From Allorhodopirellula solitaria (GTDB lineage: Bacteria > Planctomycetota > Planctomycetia > Pirellulales > Pirellulaceae): 64,000 nucleotides of DNA. Positions 44,739-55,246 of the stretch are shown piece by piece. Each line of letters begins with the position of its first letter. The first letter of the stretch is position 1. The stretch spans positions 1 to 64,000 of the forward strand of contig NZ_SJPK01000015.1 of the NCBI RefSeq assembly GCF_007859855.1, read 5' to 3'. The notes beneath the pieces are model-generated. The model searched no databases. It was not told the origin of the DNA and saw only the letters and a list, made by a program, of their open reading frames with translations. A program made the translations under genes and the position numbers.

Positions 44739-47510
44739 TCAGTGAGAGCGAAGGCTGTTCGATTCGCCGAGATGGGACAGGCGGTCGATCATCGCGACCA
44801 ATTGATGACGATCGAGAGGCTTGGTCGTATAGTCCGTGCATCCCGCCGCCATGCATTTGTCGCGGTCGCTTTTCATCGCGTTCGCGGTCAAGGCAATGAT
44901 CGGTACATCACACCCACGGCGGCGTAGTTCTGCAGTGACCTCGTAACCGTCCATAACCGGCATTTGCATGTCCATTACAATCACACCGATCTGAGGCGAG
45001 ACGCCTTCCGTGACGACCTCGATGGCTTCCCGTCCGTTGGTTGCAGTAAGAACGCGTCCGCCCGCCTTTTCGATACAATGCTGAGCGAGATAGCGAATGT
45101 CTCGACGGTCATCGACGACGAGCACGGCGACATTGAGTCGAATCGACGTGTCCGGTTTCTCCGCAGCGTCGTCGAGCGCCAGATTGGGCTGAACCAACTG
45201 ACCCGGCGACCGGGCTTCCATCGCCAGGGTGAATCGACTGCCCACACCCAGGATGCTTTCGACGGCGATATCGCCGCCGAGGATGCGTGCCAATCGGCGA
45301 CAGATTGTCAGACCAAGTCCCGTACCGCCGAACGAACGCGTCGACGTGTTGTCGGCCTGTACGAACGGATCAAATAGAGTTTCAATCTTATCCGGGGCGA
45401 TCCCTATCCCGGTATCGATGACCTCAAAGGTTAGCATTCCGCTGGAGCCATGACTGATTCTTAAACGTACTTCCCCTTCATCGGTGAACTTAATCGCGTT
45501 GCCAACGAGATTGACGAGAATCTGACGAAGTCGGATCGCGTCGGTATGAATCGTTTCCGGAATGGGCCCAGTAAACTCGATCCTCAGCGGCAGATTCTTT
45601 TCAGCGGCGCGCACGTCCATCAGTGACCTCACCTCCGCAAGAATAGCATCTGGACGAACGATACGGTTCGCAACCTCCACCTTTCCCGCATCAATCTTGG
45701 AAAGGTCGAGGATATCGTTGATAATCTCCAACAGGAAATTGCCGTTGCGGCGAATCGTTTCGACTAATTGAAGGTTATCGGGATCGGTGAGATGGTCTTT
45801 GAGAATATCGGTATGCCCGATAATCGCTGCCATGGGGGTCCGGATTTCATGCGACATGTTCGCCAAAAACTCGCCACGGGAACGATTGGCAGATTCGGCC
45901 GACTTCTTGGCTTGTTCCAGGGAAACCTCATGCAGCTTCCGCTGCGTGATGTCCTGTAGGGTACCGATGATACGCACCGGGGATCGAACGCGCCGGCGTT
46001 CTTGGAATATAACCCGTCCGGAGTCGAGGACCCAGCGAATTTCTCCCGAGGGCCGGATGATGCGATACTCGCACTGGAAGCTTTCATCTCCGGCAGATCG
46101 TTTGGCATCTTCAATGAGCTTGCGGACCTTGGGCCGGTCTTGATCATGAATCAACCGCATCACCAAACTCGGCTGGAGGGCCGCCTTCGGTTTTTGCTGG
46201 AAGATGCGATAGAGCTGATCTGACCAAACGGTCTCATCTGTTTCTACATCGTAGTCATAGGTACCAAAGCCGGTCGCTTCGGCTGCCAATCGGAGGCGTT
46301 CCTCACTGATTTCGAGTTCATGTGCCCGATCACGAAGCGCCTTCTCAGCCGTGTGCCGCTCATGCACATCGATGACACTGCCGACATAGCCTTCAAATTC
46401 ACCGCTTTCAGAAAATTTGGGGCGTCCAGAATCAATCGCCCAGCGATACTCGCCCGAGACGGTACGCAGGCGGTAGTCGAACGAAAACGTCTCGTGACGC
46501 TCGAACGCAGGCATTACCACAGCTTTGGCCACAGGACGGTCATCGGGATGAACCATATCCAGCCAACCAAATCCCAATCCATCGCATGCGTTTTGTCCGG
46601 TGTATTCACACCAACCCTGTGAGAGAAACGTGCATTGATGGTTGACGTCGGTGACCCAGACCATCGCCGGTGCAGTATTTGTCATTTCACGAAAGTACGT
46701 CTCGCGCTGCCGGATGGCTTCCTCGGCCATTTGTCGACTGGTGGCATCATAGAAGTAGCAGACAACTCCATATTGATTGTCAGGCAGTGCGATGCGGTAG
46801 ATCGACCAATCGTAGGCTTCGGTCGCATCCACGTCGGTCCGACGTTCCACCAGGGGCGGCGCGATGTACGGCTCTCCGGTGCCGAGCGTACGCTGAAATT
46901 GATGCACCGCTTCGGATGCAAAGGAATCGGGCCAGATCGAATGCATCAACTCAGCGAAGTCACATCCGATCAGCGGCGTAACACTTTGGAATACGTCGCG
47001 GGCCCCCTGGCTCGCATACCGCATGCGCAGGTCTGCATCGACCACATACAACCCCAATGGATTGTCCTCGACCAAGTGATAGAAAGTCTCGTGAGCGCGC
47101 CCGAGCTCGTCTTGTAGTCGCTTTCGTTCGGTGATATCCAGCAAAGCCAGCAAGATGGATTCTGCAGCACCATCATCCCCCTCCTCAGCGGATGGATGCT
47201 GGCAACGCACGAGCAGCCAGAAAAGATCTCCATTAGGATGGACCACACGATACTCGTGTTCGAAGTGATGTTGCACTTCCTTACGGAGCGCTGCTGCGCA
47301 TTGATCGTCAAACCGGCTGCGATCTTGGCAGTGAAATCGCTCACGAAACTGCCGCAGCGGAAGCCTTTGGTCAACGGGCAAACCCAGTAGTGCGGCAGCG
47401 CGGTCGTCCAGAAACGCCGTCTCAGCAGAACAGTCTATCCGTACTAGCCCCATGCCGGACATCGCAATCGCCAACTGAGCAAGATCGTTTGAGATCGCTG
47501 GGCTGCTCAT
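44739..47510 (-). CDS. Hybrid histidine kinase with several PAS domains and a receiver domain
   Basis: 923 residues without membrane helices. Four PAS/PAC units span about 1-130, 140-270, 275-395 and 405-525, each ending in the GTLQDITQRKL or SVIDVHERH type of PAC turn. HisKA has FLANMSHEIRTPMAAIIGH with phospho-acceptor H554. The ATPase domain has NLVGNAIKFTDEGE, DTGIGIAPDKIE and GTGLGLTICRRL. The receiver (about 785-905) has VAVLVVDDRRD, the phospho-aspartate in VIVMDMQMPVMDG, and the lysine in YTTKPLDRHQL. The input is cytoplasmic. It precedes ktrA on the same strand's downstream side but is separated by 167 bases; no output gene is next to it. Confidence 0.93.
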   Translation of the reverse strand: MSSPAISNDLAQLAIAMSGMGLVRIDCSAETAFLDDRAAALLGLPVDQRLPLRQFRERFHCQDRSRFDDQCAAALRKEVQHHFEHEYRVVHPNGDLFWLLVRCQHPSAEEGDDGAAESILLALLDITERKRLQDELGRAHETFYHLVEDNPLGLYVVDADLRMRYASQGARDVFQSVTPLIGCDFAELMHSIWPDSFASEAVHQFQRTLGTGEPYIAPPLVERRTDVDATEAYDWSIYRIALPDNQYGVVCYFYDATSRQMAEEAIRQRETYFREMTNTAPAMVWVTDVNHQCTFLSQGWCEYTGQNACDGLGFGWLDMVHPDDRPVAKAVVMPAFERHETFSFDYRLRTVSGEYRWAIDSGRPKFSESGEFEGYVGSVIDVHERHTAEKALRDRAHELEISEERLRLAAEATGFGTYDYDVETDETVWSDQLYRIFQQKPKAALQPSLVMRLIHDQDRPKVRKLIEDAKRSAGDESFQCEYRIIRPSGEIRWVLDSGRVIFQERRRVRSPVRIIGTLQDITQRKLHEVSLEQAKKSAESANRSRGEFLANMSHEIRTPMAAIIGHTDILKDHLTDPDNLQLVETIRRNGNFLLEIINDILDLSKIDAGKVEVANRIVRPDAILAEVRSLMDVRAAEKNLPLRIEFTGPIPETIHTDAIRLRQILVNLVGNAIKFTDEGEVRLRISHGSSGMLTFEVIDTGIGIAPDKIETLFDPFVQADNTSTRSFGGTGLGLTICRRLARILGGDIAVESILGVGSRFTLAMEARSPGQLVQPNLALDDAAEKPDTSIRLNVAVLVVDDRRDIRYLAQHCIEKAGGRVLTATNGREAIEVVTEGVSPQIGVIVMDMQMPVMDGYEVTAELRRRGCDVPIIALTANAMKSDRDKCMAAGCTDYTTKPLDRHQLVAMIDRLSHLGESNSLRSH

Positions 47511-47677
47511 CGATAGATTGCTCTCGTTAATTCAAGGGAGGCGAATTCCACGGTAGGCACCGATCGCCTCTATCGTCGCTTCCAATGGCGCGCGGGTCAA
47601 TCACATGGATGTTGCGATCATGATCGCTGAATCAATCTCTCCACGGAAGGCCGTCCAATAGAACCGGTCATGAACAT

Positions 47678-48334
47678 CTACTTCACCATGGCTGCCTTTT
47701 CCAACGCCGTGTCGTCACCAGCAACGAGCAGCGTGTCCGAATCCTTCAGGATGTAGTCGGGGTCGGGAGTCGCTGTGATCGTGTCGACGAGAACATCATG
47801 GAGCGCGACGATCGAAATGTCGTAATTCTGACGAAGCTCGAGTTGACGAATGGATTTGCCATACCAACTCGCCGGAACCCCCATCTCTTGGATACTAAAG
47901 CCTGTTCCCAGGCGGACGTAGTTTAGCAACGCCGAACCACTGATCCGGGTGGCGAGCGCCAGGGCGGTATCACGCTCGGGAAAAACGACGTCGGTAACGC
48001 CGATGCGACGCATCACGCGGGCGTGATCGCTCGATACCACCTTCACGAAAATCTCTTTCACCTTCAGGTCATGCAGCGCCATCGCAACAAGGATGCTCGA
48101 TGCCATATCGTCGCCCGTGGAGACGATCGCGGCGTCGGCTTCCGCCGCCCCGATTCCACGTAGTGTTTCGACGTCGGTGGCATCGCCCACTGCGGCATGG
48201 GACACGAATGTTGCCAAACGGTCGATAACATCGCCATCCAGGTCCACTGCTATGACATCCTGTCCGCCTTCGGACAAAGTCTTGGCCACGGTGAAGCCGA
48301 AATTGCCTAAACCTACCACAACGAAACGCTTCAT
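47678..48334 (-). CDS. ktrA: Potassium uptake regulatory subunit, TrkA/KtrA family
   Basis: 218 residues, a single RCK unit. The nucleotide fold opens [20 protein letters not shown] with the acidic VIAVDLD at the end of strand two, and the RCK-C part follows from about residue 135. The protein gates the membrane subunit in response to ATP or NAD(H). It starts 33 bases downstream of the KtrB gene, so the two form an operon. Single-RCK length fits KtrA rather than the double TrkA of E. coli. Confidence 0.93.
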   Translation of the reverse strand: MKRFVVVGLGNFGFTVAKTLSEGGQDVIAVDLDGDVIDRLATFVSHAAVGDATDVETLRGIGAAEADAAIVSTGDDMASSILVAMALHDLKVKEIFVKVVSSDHARVMRRIGVTDVVFPERDTALALATRISGSALLNYVRLGTGFSIQEMGVPASWYGKSIRQLELRQNYDISIVALHDVLVDTITATPDPDYILKDSDTLLVAGDDTALEKAAMVK

Positions 48335-48367
48335 ACCGAATCTCCTCCTATTGTTTGGATCATGGGG

Positions 48368-49798
48368 CTATCCGACAACCACGTCTTCATAGGCCAGACG
48401 GAAACGCCCTCGAGTCGAAAGACGAACGATGAGTGCCGCGGCAATGGACAGCGGACCTGTTCTCCCTATAAACATCAGGACGATGACAATCCAGCGTGAT
48501 GGAGTCGATAATTGCGGAGTGATCCCCATCGAGAGCCCGACCGTATTAAAAGCACTTGTCGTCTCAAACAGTCGCACCAAAAACGCTTGCGTGGCCCTGT
48601 GAGAATCTCCAATGAAGGCGAGCACGAAGACTCCCAAGACTACGATGCCAGTTGCGATCACAAACAGGCCGCTTGCTCGCTGAATGGTTTCAGATGGAAT
48701 GGAACGATTCGCGAAACTCGCCGTCTGATGCGATCGCAGCCGGGACCAGGCAAGCAGTCCCAGCAGTGCAAAGGTCGTCGTTTTCATCCCGCCAGCCGTT
48801 GAGCCCGGGGATCCACCTATCATCATCAAAATGATCGTCAGGAAATTCGTGCTATCCGTCGCTGATCCATAGTCAATCGTGTTAAAACCGGCCGTGCGGG
48901 GTGTGACACTCATGAAGAGCGAATTGGTCAGCTTGTCGACCAGAGGCATTTTTGAAAGAAGGCCCTGCCACTCAAACAGTGCGAAGAGTGCCCAGCCACT
49001 GAGCAGTAGGAAAGCTGTGGTTGCGAGCACAAGCTTGCTATGGATCGATAGACGCCTGAAAGCGGGATTCCGCCGAATGTAGCGTTGATGGATCTCTTCC
49101 ATCGTGATGAAACCCAACCCGCCGGCGACGATAAGCACGGAGATCACGACGATCGTGGCGGGAGAGTCTTGATACTCGATCAAAGAACCCGAGTTCGTTG
49201 AAAAGCCCGCGTTGCAGAACGCACTCACGGAATGAAAGATCGAGGGCCAGATCGCCTCCTTCCACCCCATCCGAGGCGTCCAAAACAGGTACAGCGTAAA
49301 CGCGCCAATTGCCTCGAATAAAAAAGTGAATCGGACCACATCGACGATGAGCCGTTTTGTGGGTACCTGCGGCAGCAAATGCCGTGCGCCAACCGCCAGG
49401 CTCTCTGTCCTTAGCGATGGCCTGCCCCCGAGAGCGCCGATGATAACGCTGGTCAGCACGAGCATGCCAAGTCCGCCGAGCTGAATCAGAACCAACACGA
49501 CAGCTTGGCCCAGCGGCGTGAAATAGGTAGCGGTATCAACGACAATCAAACCCGTGACACAAACCGCACTGGTCGACGTAAAAACAGCATCGGTCCAACC
49601 CAGCCCCTCGTTCTCGTACAATCCGGGGATGAATTTAAGTGCTAATGTACCGGCAACAATCAGCGCCAAGAATGAGCCAACGAACAGTTCGGCAGGAGCA
49701 AGCCGCCGCGTTTGGCTCCATCGGGGCGGACTCGTGCTTCCCAATCGTTTTGGCGAGTTCTTTCCAGTCGTGTCTTTTGGACAGTGCGGTTGGACCAC
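48368..49798 (-). CDS. ktrB: Potassium uptake membrane subunit, TrkH/KtrB family
   Basis: 476 residues, with GTG at 49798 as the longest start. About ten helices make four pore repeats; the first selectivity filter is [11 protein letters not shown], the second [11 protein letters not shown], the third [11 protein letters not shown] and the fourth [29 protein letters not shown] is the intramembrane loop of the third repeat. It imports K+ (with Na+ in KtrB). The first 35 residues are basic and probably cytoplasmic. Confidence 0.93.
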   Translation of the reverse strand: MVQPHCPKDTTGKNSPKRLGSTSPPRWSQTRRLAPAELFVGSFLALIVAGTLALKFIPGLYENEGLGWTDAVFTSTSAVCVTGLIVVDTATYFTPLGQAVVLVLIQLGGLGMLVLTSVIIGALGGRPSLRTESLAVGARHLLPQVPTKRLIVDVVRFTFLFEAIGAFTLYLFWTPRMGWKEAIWPSIFHSVSAFCNAGFSTNSGSLIEYQDSPATIVVISVLIVAGGLGFITMEEIHQRYIRRNPAFRRLSIHSKLVLATTAFLLLSGWALFALFEWQGLLSKMPLVDKLTNSLFMSVTPRTAGFNTIDYGSATDSTNFLTIILMMIGGSPGSTAGGMKTTTFALLGLLAWSRLRSHQTASFANRSIPSETIQRASGLFVIATGIVVLGVFVLAFIGDSHRATQAFLVRLFETTSAFNTVGLSMGITPQLSTPSRWIVIVLMFIGRTGPLSIAAALIVRLSTRGRFRLAYEDVVVG

Positions 49799-50001
49799 AG
49801 CGGAGAAACCTCACGTTCTGCCTGCGTAGTATGCGGTTCAGGGATACCGTAGCATTAGACAGTGAGCTCCGACATCAGCATAGGGCGAGGGCTGCGAAGC
49901 CGCGTCCCAGCGGGCAGGTCGTTTTGGGTCGTCACCTGTGTAGCAGCAGCATTGCCCGCATCAGTCGAATCGGCGAGAGAGCACCTCTGCACCGTCGCCC
50001 A

Positions 50002-50472
50002 TCAGCACATGGAGTGGCGCGGTAGAGACACAGGTGCGGCCTTGACCCAGTCGGGAAGATCGAGCGACGGATCGGCGATCCCCATGACGACCGTGGCGGC
50101 GTCCCGGGCGGGACGACCGATGAGCAGGCAGTGTGTCAGCGAAATCGCCGCGTGCAAATTTCGCTGACTCAGAGCCCGCTGGCGTCGCCACTGCTCAAAG
50201 CGAGCTCCGATACTCGGGATCCAATTCATCCCAGCGGTATCCGTACAGAAGTCCACTCGCAAAAGAGTGTTCGGCGCCAGCGTCAATTTCTCACGCAACT
50301 CGCACCAACGACTACCGAGATCACAGAAAAACGCAGGCGTCAAGGCAAGACTCGCTGGCATGACGAGAGCCAGTGTCTTCTGTTCCGCTCGATTGGCCGC
50401 AACGGCATGCGAGAGAAACGCGTCGAGTGTCGTGTCACTCGAGAGCGATTGGACGGATCGTTCGTGCGTCAT
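50002..50472 (-). CDS. Small protein translated with the ExeA-like ATPase, unknown function
   Basis: 156 residues. Its ATG overlaps the stop of the ATPase gene by four bases (50469-50472), so it is a coupled partner. It has no signal peptide or membrane helix that I can see and no motif I recognise; it has several Cys and a hydrophobic QKTLALVMPASLALTPAFF segment. A phrase NWIPSIGARFEQWRRQRAL suggests a helical end. It may be an adaptor of the ATPase. Confidence 0.65.
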   Translation of the reverse strand: MTHERSVQSLSSDTTLDAFLSHAVAANRAEQKTLALVMPASLALTPAFFCDLGSRWCELREKLTLAPNTLLRVDFCTDTAGMNWIPSIGARFEQWRRQRALSQRNLHAAISLTHCLLIGRPARDAATVVMGIADPSLDLPDWVKAAPVSLPRHSMC

Positions 50473-52160
50473 TGGTCAGCATGCTTGGAAGTACGCATCT
50501 TGGCGAGCATCGCGTGAAAGTCGATCGCCATCGATGGCTCATCGGGTCCGTCGCAATGGGCTTCCTCGACGATCACAGTCGATTCGACTTGCACGTCGTC
50601 CTCGATCACCAGCATATCGCGGTCATCGTGAGTGAATCCGTCCTCTTCGGCATCTTCCACCCAAAGCACCGGCGCGGTCGCGACATCTCTCAGGCTCAGC
50701 ACTTCGCGATGAAGCTCTGATTCGATGTCTTCGCTATGATTCAATTCCTCGTCCTGAGGCAACTCGCGGACGTCTTCCTCGTCATCAAAGTCGCCGAAAA
50801 GATCGTTCGGCGATGGCGTGGCATCCCGAATCGGTTCCTCGCAGGCGTCTTGGTGAGAGAGAATCTGGGGCGGATCGGCGTGTGAGCTATCGTCGATTGC
50901 ACCCACGCGGTCGTAATCGAAGTCACTCTCCGCTTGGCAGTCAAAGCTGACCGCCCCGTACTGAGATCCATCATCACCGGTGCAGCCAAGCTGCGTCTGC
51001 ATCGTGAACTCCGGAGTCTGACTCTCGTGATCTTCGTCGGCTGATCCGCACGGATCCGACTGTTGATCGCATGGATGACAGGCCGCCTCGGCAACAGCAG
51101 CAACTGTGTCGTCCTGTGAGGCGCCGGACTGCCCGCGGTCATCGTCTGCCAGAACGTCTTGTTCAGCCGCTTGCTCAACTGCCGCTTGCTCAGAGGCGGT
51201 TTGCTCAGAGGTGACTTCCTCGAAGGCAGGCTCCTCACAGTCGGCACTCTCGAAGGCAGAGCACTCGTCGGTGAGCGGTCCGAACTCCACATTGGATTCT
51301 GGACGGCTCAGCTCCGGCTCTTCGACAAGCGGCCCTGGTAGTTGCTGCAGAATCGACCACGCTCCCTCGACCGTGTCGGTTGTGATGCAGGGCTGTTGCC
51401 GTGAGACTGCCAATCCGATGGCAGCCGACATCAACTGGTTGATCAATCGTGGCACGCCGCTGCAGGCGTGATGTACCGAACGAACGGCCGACTCGTCGAT
51501 CTCAATGCTCTCCGGCTCACAGTTCTGCTCGATTGACCTGCGGATGTAGCGTTCGGTCTCGTCACTGGAGAGCGGATGGACATAACACCGCGTGGCGACC
51601 CGTTGGACAAGCGCGTCGAGCGACGGCAATGCGAGCGTCTCATCGAGCTGGGGACCACCCAGCAAAACGGCGCTGACACGTGGTCGACCATCGGACATCG
51701 CATTGGTCAAAATGCGGATCGTTTCGAGCACATCCGGGCGGAGCGATTGTGCTTCATCGACGAGCAACAACAGACCCGAGAAGTCCTTGGAACTGTTTGC
51801 GATACGCTCGATGATAGCGAGTTGAGGATCATCACCGTGAGCTGGGGGCGACGGCGCGATGCCGCGAATGCGATCGAGCCGGCTGAGCAGGTGACGCTGC
51901 AGAGCGAGCGGACTCTCCAACGTGGTGTCGCCGAACACAATGACTTCACGATCTCGCGAGAAGTATTGCTGCAGCACTTGGCAGATCAAGGATTTGCCGG
52001 TGCCGGGCGGTCCGATGACGAGCGAGATGGCCTCCCAAGCCTCCACGGCGTGGCGAACTCGCTGCAACGCGTCATCCTGGGAACCGACGCGAAGGTATCG
52101 CGAGGCGCTGGGGAAGGGAGGAAACGGGGGTACGTGAAACTGTGTTTCAACCGATGACAT
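50469..52160 (-). CDS. ExeA-like AAA ATPase with a long acidic C-terminal tail
   Basis: 563 residues from the ATG at 52160 (MSSVETQFHVPPFPPFP); an ATG at 52184 adds eight residues. The ATPase part covers 1-290. Walker A is GPPGTGKS (50-57), Walker B LLLLVDEAQ (D135-E136), and GVPRLINQLMSAAI near 240 is the usual ExeA/TniB-type ending. The remaining 270 residues are Glu/Asp/Ser/Gln-rich and contain a NDLFGDFDDEEDV motif similar to the DDLFG repeats of the exported protein at 35469-36926. ExeA-type ATPases assemble secretion or transposition complexes; neither is visible nearby. Confidence 0.85.
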   Translation of the reverse strand: MSSVETQFHVPPFPPFPSASRYLRVGSQDDALQRVRHAVEAWEAISLVIGPPGTGKSLICQVLQQYFSRDREVIVFGDTTLESPLALQRHLLSRLDRIRGIAPSPPAHGDDPQLAIIERIANSSKDFSGLLLLVDEAQSLRPDVLETIRILTNAMSDGRPRVSAVLLGGPQLDETLALPSLDALVQRVATRCYVHPLSSDETERYIRRSIEQNCEPESIEIDESAVRSVHHACSGVPRLINQLMSAAIGLAVSRQQPCITTDTVEGAWSILQQLPGPLVEEPELSRPESNVEFGPLTDECSAFESADCEEPAFEEVTSEQTASEQAAVEQAAEQDVLADDDRGQSGASQDDTVAAVAEAACHPCDQQSDPCGSADEDHESQTPEFTMQTQLGCTGDDGSQYGAVSFDCQAESDFDYDRVGAIDDSSHADPPQILSHQDACEEPIRDATPSPNDLFGDFDDEEDVRELPQDEELNHSEDIESELHREVLSLRDVATAPVLWVEDAEEDGFTHDDRDMLVIEDDVQVESTVIVEEAHCDGPDEPSMAIDFHAMLAKMRTSKHADQ

Positions 52161-52367
52161 GGTCGACGTCCCGAAGCGGCACAAAACGAAAAAAGCGGAT
52201 AACCTATCTAATCGTTACAGTCGGCATGCCGGGCGGCCAAACTGAAGCGAAAATGGTAGCATCGGTTGCGAGTGTTCCCGATCCATCGAGAAGTCGCGGC
52301 GCCGATCACGCCAAGCAACTGTCCTCGCAACCCGTTTCACGTTAACGAATCTGTCGATCCAAAGCCT

Positions 52368-53591
52368 ATGCCACTTTCGAAACCTGCACCGGACGCGATC
52401 GCTGCCGCGATTCGAGCGGATGCATTGGCGGAAGGGTTTATCGCCTGCGGTTTTGCGCCCGCCCTAGATAGCGCGGGGTTTAGCGATCTCGTGGAATGGA
52501 TCGAAGCTGGTTTCGCGGCGGAGATGACCTATTTTGCGGACCGCTTGGATGCCTATCGCCATCCCAGTGGGGTGCTGCCCGGGGCCCGGAGCGTGGTCGT
52601 TTTGGCGTATCCGTATCCCGCGACCGATCCCATTCCACCGGACCTGACTGGGAGCAAGATCGCCGACGGAAATGGGACGGGAATAACGATACACGGACGC
52701 GTCGCCCGGTACACCTGGTCCGGAGCCGACTACCACGACGTGATTCACCCCAAGCTCAAGCGGATTTGCCGCAGCATTAAGCAGCTTTCTCCCGAGGCCC
52801 ACGCCCGTGGCATCGTGGACACCGCACCAATGATGGAACGGGAAGTCGCTCAGTTGGCGGGATTGGGATGGCGAGGCAAGAACACGTTGCTACTGAGCCG
52901 AACGCTGGGCAGCTATTTCTTTCTCGCGTGCGTTCTTGTCGACATCGAACTTCCGTCGGATACGCCCTTTGAGACGGACCACTGCGGCACCTGTACAGCG
53001 TGTCTGGATGCCTGTCCAACGGATGCGTTCGTAGCCCCGCACGTGCTCGACGCATCAAAGTGCATCAGCTTTCTAACCATAGAAAGTCGGGAGCTGATAC
53101 CGGAATCGCTGCGTCACGACATCGGCGACTGGGTTTTCGGTTGCGACGTCTGCCAAGAAGTCTGCCCATGGAATCGCAAACCATCTCGTCGGGCGATCGC
53201 AGCGGAGGGCAGCGACGCGTCGGGCCACCAATCTGCCGCCCAGCCCTCACGCGGTCGAATGCAGCTGGCTGAACTCTTTTGGCTCGACGAGGATTCCTTT
53301 CGCGAGCGGTTTCGTAAGACTCCGATGTGGCGAACGCGGCGGCGTGGTTTGCTACGAAATGCAGCAATCGTCTTGGGAAACACTGGCACGTTCGACTGCC
53401 TCTCCCCGCTCTTATCCGGCCTCCAAGACACCGAGCCGATGGTGAGAGCGGCCTGCGTGTGGGCAATTTTTCAGATTGGCGAACGTTCGCCATTGCCGCT
53501 TCCTGATCATGTCGCCAACGCGCTCGATCAACTGCGACGAGTTGAGAGCCAGGCGATGGTCTTGGCCGAGCTGGAACCCAGGCAAGGCTAG
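52368..53591 (+). CDS. queG: Epoxyqueuosine reductase QueG
   Basis: 407 residues from the ATG at 52368; an ATG at 52266 is in frame but the extra residues are not conserved. The N-terminal cobalamin-binding half has VVVLAYPYP and RVARYTWSGADYHDVI. Two 4Fe-4S motifs are CGTCTACLDACPTDAF and CDVCQEVCPWNRK. The C-terminal 90 residues are a HEAT-like tail that starts near RRRGLLRNAAIVLGN. The enzyme makes queuosine in tRNA by removing the epoxide oxygen. It is divergent from the ExeA-like gene. Confidence 0.95.
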   Translation: MPLSKPAPDAIAAAIRADALAEGFIACGFAPALDSAGFSDLVEWIEAGFAAEMTYFADRLDAYRHPSGVLPGARSVVVLAYPYPATDPIPPDLTGSKIADGNGTGITIHGRVARYTWSGADYHDVIHPKLKRICRSIKQLSPEAHARGIVDTAPMMEREVAQLAGLGWRGKNTLLLSRTLGSYFFLACVLVDIELPSDTPFETDHCGTCTACLDACPTDAFVAPHVLDASKCISFLTIESRELIPESLRHDIGDWVFGCDVCQEVCPWNRKPSRRAIAAEGSDASGHQSAAQPSRGRMQLAELFWLDEDSFRERFRKTPMWRTRRRGLLRNAAIVLGNTGTFDCLSPLLSGLQDTEPMVRAACVWAIFQIGERSPLPLPDHVANALDQLRRVESQAMVLAELEPRQG

Positions 53592-53644
53592 CCTGTCAGC
53601 ACGTCGGGAGAACCACAAATGGCGTGAACTGCCAGCATGCAATT

Positions 53645-55099
53645 TCAGCCGATCGATCGGGCGCGTCGCCACATTCGCTTTTGGCTCGCTCGATCATGCT
53701 TCTGATGCAGTTTGCTCCAGGCCTCCGAAATCTGCTCGCAGGCGACCTCTGCGGACAACTCGCCGAGTACACATTCTCGCACCTTGCGGTCGAGGACATT
53801 GTAATACTCGGCAGCACCAGCGAGCTGCAGGGTAGGCACAAACCCTGGGCTAGATAACTGCGTGCTCAGCCAAGCCCGATACCGCTCGGCCATGTCAGTG
53901 GAAGACTCGCTCGCGGGCGTCGCCACGTTGACCAGCGAAGAAATATTGCGATACAGCGGTTCGCTGCCTTGACCGCCTCCAATCCATTCCAGGAATACGC
54001 CCGCAGCCGCTGTTTGACGACAGGATGCCGCCATGGATCCGACGAGCATGAATGGATCGACCATGGCTCGGTGCGGCAGTGGGCGCCGCTCGTCCTCCGT
54101 GCCCGTCGCCCTCGAGGATACTGCGCTACCTGGCAGTTCCTTAAAAGTGATCACCGTATCGCCGGAAGGTCCATCGGCTTCCGGCCCTGTATCGAGCTGG
54201 GGGAATCCGATACCTGCCTGCAGCTCGCCATTGGCGACCGCACGGTAGATTTCTCCTGGCGTGAGACCGTGATACTCCGGACTGGATTTCGCAACAGCGT
54301 CCTTCATCTGCTGCAAGACAGCAACATATTCGGGCTGCGTCAGCAGCGGTGCGAGTGATTCGCGGTCAAACAACCACGTCGTTTGCAGGCTGCTCGCCAA
54401 TCGCCATAGATACATCGCCCCGGCCCACTGCGGCGCGGTGGGTTCACTACACTTCCCATCGGATGATTCGACCAAAGCCGTGTAGTCGTCCCAGGTGGGG
54501 ACCGACACGTCGCTGGACGATTCGCCCAACATCAGCGAGGGCAAGTAGCCTCCGAGTGGCTTGGCAAGCTTCTCGCCAGCGATCGAGGTTGCCATTCGCA
54601 GTGCGACCGGCACGGCCGAGCGATTCTCCAGGACCGGAACCTCCGCATCCGCATCGGCGAACTCGGCTGACACGGTCTCACTCGCGAGCAGAGGCATGAC
54701 GCGTTTTCGCGACACCATCTCGGCCAGCATTGAGACAGGGTACAACAGCACATCGGCAGCAGCAGCTCGCTCGAACAATTCATCGGACAGGAGCGAAGTG
54801 GGTGCCTCGGTCGCAGGCAGCTGACGCACCGGATCGATCAACTGAATTTCGAGCGGTTGTTCGCTGATCGACCCCCATGTCCTTTGCAGCGTGTCGGCGT
54901 CCTGCTGACTTCCCATCCAAAGAACTCGCAGGGGCACGTCAGTGCGTGTTGGGCGTTTGGACGATTCTTCGGCGGCTTGTGGATCAGGGCGGCAGCCGGC
55001 CGACGCGATCACGCAGGCGGCACCTGCGATCCATTCACGGCGTGCCAGACGCGGTGTCGAGGAAGATGGGAGGTCGCCCGCGCGGGAGGATGATCGCAT
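53645..55099 (-). CDS. Lipoprotein resembling ABC solute-binding proteins
   Basis: 484 residues. The N-terminus RREWIAGAACVIASAGC has a twin-arginine and a lipobox-like end with C36 as the lipid-bearing residue. The mature part has the spread of short motifs expected of family-1 extracellular binding proteins: LRVLWMGSQQDADTLQRTWG at the start, PVALRMATS in the middle and AAAGVFLEWIGGG later. No permease or ATPase gene stands beside it, so a transport partner is elsewhere or it serves another purpose. It converges on queG. Confidence 0.7.
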   Translation of the reverse strand: MRSSSRAGDLPSSSTPRLARREWIAGAACVIASAGCRPDPQAAEESSKRPTRTDVPLRVLWMGSQQDADTLQRTWGSISEQPLEIQLIDPVRQLPATEAPTSLLSDELFERAAAADVLLYPVSMLAEMVSRKRVMPLLASETVSAEFADADAEVPVLENRSAVPVALRMATSIAGEKLAKPLGGYLPSLMLGESSSDVSVPTWDDYTALVESSDGKCSEPTAPQWAGAMYLWRLASSLQTTWLFDRESLAPLLTQPEYVAVLQQMKDAVAKSSPEYHGLTPGEIYRAVANGELQAGIGFPQLDTGPEADGPSGDTVITFKELPGSAVSSRATGTEDERRPLPHRAMVDPFMLVGSMAASCRQTAAAGVFLEWIGGGQGSEPLYRNISSLVNVATPASESSTDMAERYRAWLSTQLSSPGFVPTLQLAGAAEYYNVLDRKVRECVLGELSAEVACEQISEAWSKLHQKHDRASQKRMWRRARSIG

Positions 55100-55246
55100 G
55101 AAAGAACAGTCAGGGTTCGGAACGCAAGAAAACGTTGGCCGGCGAGGCCAACGCGGCCATCATACGCGTTATATTGTCGTCTTGTTCAGGGTAGCCCCGG
55201 ATCCTTCTTCTTTCGACTCTTCCAATTATTCACGATTTACGGCAGC

